Shown here piece by piece: positions 58,401 through 64,000 of a DNA stretch of 64,000 nt (the first letter of the stretch is position 1; the number at the start of each line of letters is the position of its first letter). The DNA is from Ifrita kowaldi (lineage: Eukaryota; Chordata; Aves; Passeriformes; Cinclosomatidae), in the NCBI GenBank assembly GCA_013398055.1, contig VZRS01014435.1, positions 246,684 to 310,683 on the forward strand, read 5' to 3'. The notes beneath the pieces are model-generated. The model was given only the letters and a program-made list of their open reading frames with translations. It ran no database searches and was not told the DNA's origin. Position numbers and translations under genes: made by a program.

Positions 58401-61400
58401 GGAGAAAATTGCCTTATTTAAATAAAGCTCTGAAGCAGCTTAGAGAGAGAAATCAGGACTGAATATGGACTGGTAACATGTAGTAATGCACAGCAATATT
58501 GCTTCCTGAAGGGTCTGGCCCTATGCTGTACACACACTAAGGATAATGCAACTGTATGTTCTTGAAGCAGCAGCATTTTTCCACCATGTAATTTTTCTAA
58601 AAGCTACTCACCACACCAACTCTGCATTACCAGCCGCACATGGTAAAAGTTCAGACTAAACTTTTCAGAACTGAGTATATGAAGATTAAATCTCAGCAAA
58701 GAGTAGACCTGAGCACCAGACTGAAGTGCAGCACGCACAGAAGTCCCAGGTTTCCCACCCAGGCAGCCCCAAGCCCCAGCTGCACCCAGCCCGTACCATG
58801 TCGACCAGGGCCACGTAGAGGAACATGCCGGCGGTGACGGCGAAGATCCAGAGGGTGATGTTGTTGGCGTACTGCCCCACGGCCGTGCCGATGAACATGC
58901 CGATGTAGGCCATCATGGCTGACAGCAGGTTGTACACGATGGCCTGCTTCACTGTCATCCCCGCCTTCAGCAGCACCGCAAAGTCACCTGTGGGACACAG
59001 CACAACAGGGCTCGGCTCAGCGCTGCTCCCAGCAAGGAGAGAATCGGCCTCCACGCACTGCCTCACCCAAGTACCGGTGCTGCTGCAGGGGCTCAGAGGC
59101 AGGCTGAGCCACAGGGACTGACTGCCTTGGAAGAGCTGTACCTTTGTGCAGCAATCCCTTGATTAAAATATGATGTAAAGGTGCTTGTTCCTCATGCTGA
59201 TTGTCAGAAAGGCAGCAGTGATTAATTGTGAAGGGTGAATGGAGGAGTCTCATCTGCTCTTGCCACAGAGAATACACCCGTGTGGCACACACTCATCTTT
59301 ACTTCTCAGAAGTTATTCATGGCACAGAAAACCAGAGGCTTAGTTTGGATCAATACCTGTGAAAATTCCTCTTAGCTATCCACACCTCATTATGCAAATC
59401 CAGGAAGAGGATAATGAGGCATTTGTCCCCACAGAAGGTGACAATGAATTTGAGCACTAGGAAGTTACATTCACAAAGAATGACTTCACATCCATGTTCA
59501 ATCAGCTATCTGGTTGAGGACATGCCAGGTTAATGTGTTTTATTCTGAAATCAGGACAGCTCCACTAAAATAGGTGCTATAGGTAGATATTCTATTAAAA
59601 TCTAGGCTTCAGTCTTGTAATCAGCTCTAATAGTTTTACTACATTCGACCTGAATTCTTTTGAATGTGAGAAGTGTAAGATGATGTACAGACATGAGGGT
59701 AATTAACATAATACTCTTACGTCACATATGCCTGAAATTATTTGCATTATCTAGAATCAAAAATTAGAATCAAAACATATCAAAATAAGTAAAACCCCAA
59801 GAAACAGGTACAGTGAACTACTCAACCTTTACACAAGGGTAATTTCATCATGTTCTGCTGTCAAGTTCTAAGCACTGTAATATATGTTGCAATGCTTTAA
59901 ACACTGCAGCAGCTTCGCTTAACGACTGCACAACACTGGTGTCAAACCACAAACATCTGCTCCATTATTCCTCTGCCCACTACCTACCTATAGCTCAGGA
60001 ACTGCCCATACAAAATGCTTTCCCTCATCACCTCTAAGGGTTTGCAAGTACTCGTTTTACCTCACTTTTGATCATTCAGAGCCAGCAGCTCTTCAAGTGA
60101 GCAAGCTGTGAGTACAGACATAGCTCAATCTAGCACAACGTCACATCAGTGGCAAAACAGAAGATTCCTCCTCTCTCTGGCTGCTCTTTTTAAAGTCTGG
60201 TGCAGTAAATTTTCATGCAATGTGGAAACAACAGGTTTCATCATGGTTAGCTACCTCCAGAAGAAATGCTTCAACTAGAGGAGAGGAATCAATGGCACTG
60301 GTAACAGTGCCTATTTGCCTTACCCTAAATGCCCACACCTGCTGAGCTTGGCCACAATTGGTACAAAGCCTCTTCTGAAGAGTCCCCACACAGAATTTTG
60401 CTTACAAAAACCTGTGTTTACTTATGTGACTTAACTTTGTGTAAGACAATGCCACACAGAGTAGTGTGAAACTCTGTAAAATGCAGAGCTATGCAAAATG
60501 CATGCTCTTAAGAACATTTTTAAAACACTCTCAAAAAGCTTTGCAGAACTGCTGTAACTAGACCCTGCCAATGTAATCCTGCAGCAGTACCTACTCTGAA
60601 GCAGTATTTCTCCCTTACCCTCTGAAGTTCTGGTCACCCCTGCAGCTTCTGCACTGCGTTGTGCTTATCATGGTATCACAACAGCTTTTAGATAAGTATT
60701 TTGTACAGATGGAGCACAGAGTTTCTAGACTTAGTTACCTAATTCATGGGGAAGCTCGTGACAAAATACTGCTATAGATGTACTAATTCCCCCTGTCAGT
60801 CCAGCACTAAAAGCTGCTCCTAGAAAAAGAAAAGAAAAAAAAAATTAACATGATATTTCATTATTTTCAGGTCAGAAAAATCAATCAACTTTGCACAGCT
60901 GACACCCTTCTGTTAGAATGCACACTGATATTTTCCAGTATGTCTGTGTCCTGTCCCTACATAAAAGGGAAATACTGGAAGTACCCTGGATGTGCATTAC
61001 CACTGCAGGCTTTATTACTCATTTATCTGAAAGACAAACCCTGGAGAGAACACAACTGAGACATAAAGGCAACAAGCTAAAAAATAGCACCACTTCTACA
61101 TTTTTAGGAACTCTCAAGTACATGAGGGCAGTTAGGAATGCACATGAGCAAGAGTCTGGCTCTCTCCTTTCCAGCTTGGAAATCCAAACTAATATTTAAC
61201 CCATAACCTCTTGAGCACCCTTCTACTTATTTTTAGAAGACATATCAGCAATATTAGTAAGCCAGACCTGGAAAATAATAAGGACAAAAACATTGCCATA
61301 TATATCTTTCAGTACTTTTGCATAAGCTAATTTAATTCAATCAACTTTAAGTTCATACCTTAAATAATTCTGAGATGAGAAAACTGGTATTAAATTTCTG

Positions 61401-63000
61401 TACTGCAGCAGAGAAAAGCACAAAAAGAGCCTGCAGTGAGCAGTCAAAACAGGCAGCATAAAGTAGAAAGAGAAGACACAATCTGAAGACAGAGGGGAGA
61501 TTTAACTTTCCTCTGGATTCCTCATAGCTTGATATATTAAAAATATGAACATGCTTTTCTAAAATCTACATTTTAGCACAGATTCAGCTGTTTGGGGTTG
61601 ACAAAGGAATATTTAGAAATGGATTTTCAATACTGTAGAGTTCTCAACAGAAGGCGTGGTAACTGTTTTAGGCCTTAGAAGCCATTGTCTAAATGTCTTA
61701 CATTTAATGTGAAAATGAAGGAACAAGTTAATTTTTAAGGAGTTTAGTTTCTTTAGAAATTATCTGAAGAAAGTGGAGAAACTGTACTAGATTCCACCGT
61801 TAACTAGAGACCCTGATAAATAGCTTATCCCCATCTTTCAAAATGGGTGTGTCCCTTCTGCCATTAGTTCAGAACCCTGCACACTCTTACTCTTAAGCAA
61901 CTACCTTAGTAAAAAATCAAAAGTGTGCACTTCAGTCCTCTCACCATCACGTGGAATTGCATATCCAAATTAATCCACTTGACAATTCCAATCACCTTTA
62001 GAGCATTATGCGACTCAAAGTTGATTTAATAAATCTAATAAAATCTGTTTGGCACTTCAATTTCTTCTGCACTTGGCTAGAAATAAATCTATACTGACCA
62101 TGAGCAAAAACCATATTTTGCTTAAACAAAAATTAAATTATCCTAAGTAATACTTCTAAAATATTATTTCTGTAACCTGACTCAGTGTGTTTTTATTTAC
62201 AAGTACTGTATAATTCTTTGTATTAACAATAATAGAAATACTATTACTATTATTGTTAATAAATATCATTCTAAATAAGACTGAAAGGCATTTATTTATA
62301 ATTCTAAGGCAGCTAAGACTGAAACAAGAAACGTGGGTTACTGTGCTCCATAAATCCCAAGGTTTGTCTGCACCAATCTCTCCGTGGCAGGGACTGTGAC
62401 TGTCACTGCTACTGATACAATAATTTTGGTGGAAATAGCACAGAATATTAACAAAGGGGAAACTATTACGATTGACAGCTTTTTAATTTCGGCTCTGCAG
62501 GAGATTGAACAATGCCAGTAACCACAGGTGCTAACTGGAAGCCTTACCTGTGATCACTGATAAGTCAAATATTAGCAGAGTTACTAAAGGTAAGGAGAAA
62601 CTGTTGAGAAATACTCAGTGCTTTTGCTTACCGATTGCTAAGCCATCACTAAAGTTGTGAATGCCATCTCCCATAATTACCATCCAAGCAATATTAGCTA
62701 TCCCAGTATCTTTCAGGTCTTTTCCAGAATGACAGTGGCCATGGGAATGATGGGAATGTTTGTGATGCCAGTGGTGACTGTGTTTTCTAGCTATCATTTT
62801 ATCTTCGCCATGGCTGCCATACTCGGAATCGTGCAGCTCGTGCTCTTGGGCAGCGTGGGAGACGTCGTTGTGAGAGTGGTGCAGGTTGTTGTCCTCTTCT
62901 ACAGACAGGAAGTTTTTGGGAGGGGGCTCCAGCTGCCCATCCAAGTCAGTGAGTTCAGTTTCATTCAGTCGGTCTTCAGACAGAACCGAGTCGTCTGCTC
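55293..63000 (-). CDS. SLC39A10: Zinc transporter ZIP10, 3' part (four exons)
   Basis: Plasma-membrane zinc importer of the LIV-1 subfamily of ZIP transporters. Visible exons in coding order: 63000-62632, 60819-60739, 58987-58797, 55451-55293 (stop TGA 55295-55293). Phases join exactly. The first visible exon holds the cytoplasmic His-rich loop (HSHHWHHKHSHHSHGHCH) and the first metal-site helix (GDGIHNFSDGLAIG). The next has the second metal-site helix CHELPHELG. The third and fourth have the last membrane helices, LPEMLHGDGDNEEHG and the C-terminus EDKIVLDIQF. The LIV-1 CPALLY motif and the N-terminal exons lie past the right edge. It converges on the dead DNAH7 gene. No regulatory sequence is visible because the promoter is outside. 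Confidence 0.96.
56180..56708 (-). mobile_element. Possible solo LTR (endogenous retrovirus)
   Basis: A 529-bp block bounded by TGAGA...TCTCA. On the minus strand it has an AATAAA about 40 nt from its end, a pyrimidine-rich tract and GC-richer body than the intron around it. No target-site duplication is visible, so the boundaries are tentative. A 10-bp inverted repeat (CTTGAGATAA / TTATCTCAAG) lies at 56667-56710. Confidence 0.3.
56226..56300. repeat. GA-rich purine tract
   Basis: Imperfect GAGA/GGAAAG repeats, polypyrimidine on the minus strand. Confidence 0.6.
57114..57190. repeat. A/C-rich low-complexity tract
   Basis: Runs of A and C (AAACCC units, CCACCCACCCCCC). Confidence 0.65.
58797..58987 (-). 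CDS. SLC39A10: SLC39A10 exon: membrane helices, very GC-rich
   Basis: 191 nt, acceptor CCCACAG, donor ATG|GTACGG. It encodes DFAVLLKAGMTVKQAIVYNL through LYVALVDM. 60 of 63 complete codons end in G or C, a sharp contrast with the adjacent exons. Confidence 0.97.
58988..62631 (-). other. SLC39A10 introns
   Basis: Two introns around the 81-nt exon; AT-rich, no recognised repeat or gene. Confidence 0.6.
60739..60819 (-). CDS. SLC39A10: SLC39A10 exon: second metal-site helix
   Basis: 81 nt between acceptor TTTCTAG and donor G|GTAACT. It encodes AAFSAGLTGGISTSIAVFCH, then ELPHELG, including the HELPHE zinc site. Only 5 of its 26 complete codons end in G or C. Confidence 0.95.
62632..63000 (-). 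CDS. SLC39A10: SLC39A10 exon: His-rich loop and first metal-site helix
   Basis: Encodes ADDSVLSEDRLNETELTDL, a Pro-rich segment, a long His-rich loop, then IANIAWMVIMGDGIHNFSDG. The donor is ATCG|GTAAGC. The 5' end is uncertain. An acceptor TTCGATGTAG|GAGC at 63001 gives correct phase and the family's G-x-DDSV start, but the frame stays open to 63061 with CAG acceptors at about 63040 and 63056. Confidence 0.85.
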
Positions 63001-64000
63001 CTACATCGAACCGGTTGGGAGAGACACTGCGTTCATTCCTGTTTAACAGCCCCCACTGCACCCCTCAACTAAGGGTTCACTGCTCTGGGAAAGCAGAACA
63101 ACTATTTTAGCACATCCCAGCCTAGTAACTTTGTTGTCAGCATTCAATCAAAAAACTAAGTGTCTCATTGAAACATTTTGTCACTAATTTGCATGTATAA
63201 TATAGAAAAGTCTCCACCACAAGGCAGCAGCACTGTATCCATAGCACTCAAAGCCAGTCGTAGCCCAGCCTACGCTCATGTCTGTAATTTTGCTACTGAC
63301 AAAGTTTATGGTTCAACACTGGCAAAGGAGAGTTGCCAGAATGATGATAATGTCTTAGGGCTGTAAGATGGGATCTGAATGGCTCAGGAAACCCTACCTG
63401 GCTCTGTCTGCACATGCCCATACAGGTCAGAGCTCAGCCTCCACTGTCATGCAGACATTTCAACTATATGTTCCAACCCCCGCACTGCTGAAAGACTTCC
63501 CCTGCTCTGTGGCAGTGCCCCAAATCCCATTTGAGATTGTTTGAGTGGACAAGGCTGGAGTCCTAACTCTCCCTTCTACAAACCCAATCAAATTAAATAA
63601 ACCTAATTTGTACAAATACAAATTTGTATGGGTTCTTCATCAAGAAATTAATTCTGCAGCCATGCAAGGGAACAGAACGGGAAGGTTATGAAGCAAAGCC
63701 TTTGCCCTTCTCTCACCCTGTGAGAAGGGGGAGAGAGCATTTCTTCTGGGTACACACATGAGCATGAGCATTCACAGGCTGTCATGAAGGGACAGTGTGC
63801 AAAAGTTGTTTTGGATACTTGAGGAATATTCAGGATACTTGGTTGTATTTATGGAAAGAAACAGATTTTGTTTATCTGTAACTGGTCAGATGCTGCAATC
63901 TTCAAAGTGGAACAGATATCCCCATTCATTGTGTGGGTGTTCATTTTTGATCTAATTTTTGCCAGGGCTGAGCTAGTCAGGCACAGCTTAACCAAAACAC
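63001..64000 (-). other. SLC39A10 intron to window edge
   Basis: No further SLC39A10 exon seen; upstream exons with the large N-terminal His-rich domain are beyond 64 kb. Confidence 0.5.

Larger units (their letters stand above)
55452..58796 (-). other. SLC39A10 intron
   Basis: Holds the LTR-like block at 56.18-56.71 kb and an A/C-rich tract at 57.11-57.19 kb; nothing else recognised. Confidence 0.6.

Noticed and set aside
62657..63110. Plus-strand ORFs over the ZIP10 His-rich exon
   Set aside because: Antisense shadows of a confirmed SLC39A10 exon.
1..64000. CRISPR arrays, tRNA or rRNA genes, bacterial operons
   Set aside because: No regularly spaced direct repeats, no cloverleaf or rRNA sequence seen; the window is vertebrate nuclear DNA.

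Overview
The window looks like avian nuclear DNA. It is AT-rich, genes are split by introns with GT/AG junctions, and CR1-type LINE 3' ends occur repeatedly. Gene order is STK17B (+), a DNAH7-derived locus (+), then SLC39A10 (-). To my knowledge this is the amniote arrangement, shown here in reverse relative to the human chromosome 2 map. I cannot name the species.

Layout: (1) 1-13.6 kb holds the whole coding region of the kinase STK17B (DRAK2): seven coding exons, 372 codons, and a roughly 1.4 kb 3' UTR; its promoter lies off the left edge. (2) 13.6-52 kb looks intergenic but contains the wreck of the inner-arm dynein heavy chain gene DNAH7. I recognise eleven collinear exon remnants from 21.97 to 51.31 kb, plus one possible tail exon at 14.0 kb. 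Many still have splice dinucleotides. Most carry stops, frameshifts or deletions, and most of the motor domain (including its P-loops) is missing. (3) Nested on the opposite strand, between two adjacent DNAH7 exon remnants, is an apparently intact four-exon survivin-like gene (43.6-46.2 kb, 183 codons) with a BIR domain and a C-terminal helix. (4) 52.3-64 kb holds the 3' half of the zinc transporter SLC39A10 (ZIP10), minus strand: four coding exons, the histidine-rich loop and both metal-site helices. Its N-terminal exons lie beyond the right edge.

Accessory sequence includes seven CR1 copies, an avian ERV LTR-like fragment near 19.2 kb, an orphan CpG island at 18.4-18.9 kb, an imperfect inverted repeat (36.24/38.14 kb), an unexplained 180-codon ORF at 39.5-40.0 kb (-), and a possible solo LTR at 56.2-56.7 kb.

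The main points of interest are the decayed DNAH7 locus and the intact survivin-like gene living inside it. Of the genes, STK17B is an apoptosis and lymphocyte-signalling kinase, SLC39A10 imports zinc, and the survivin-like protein would be expected to act in mitosis. Nothing in the sequence suggests they are co-regulated.
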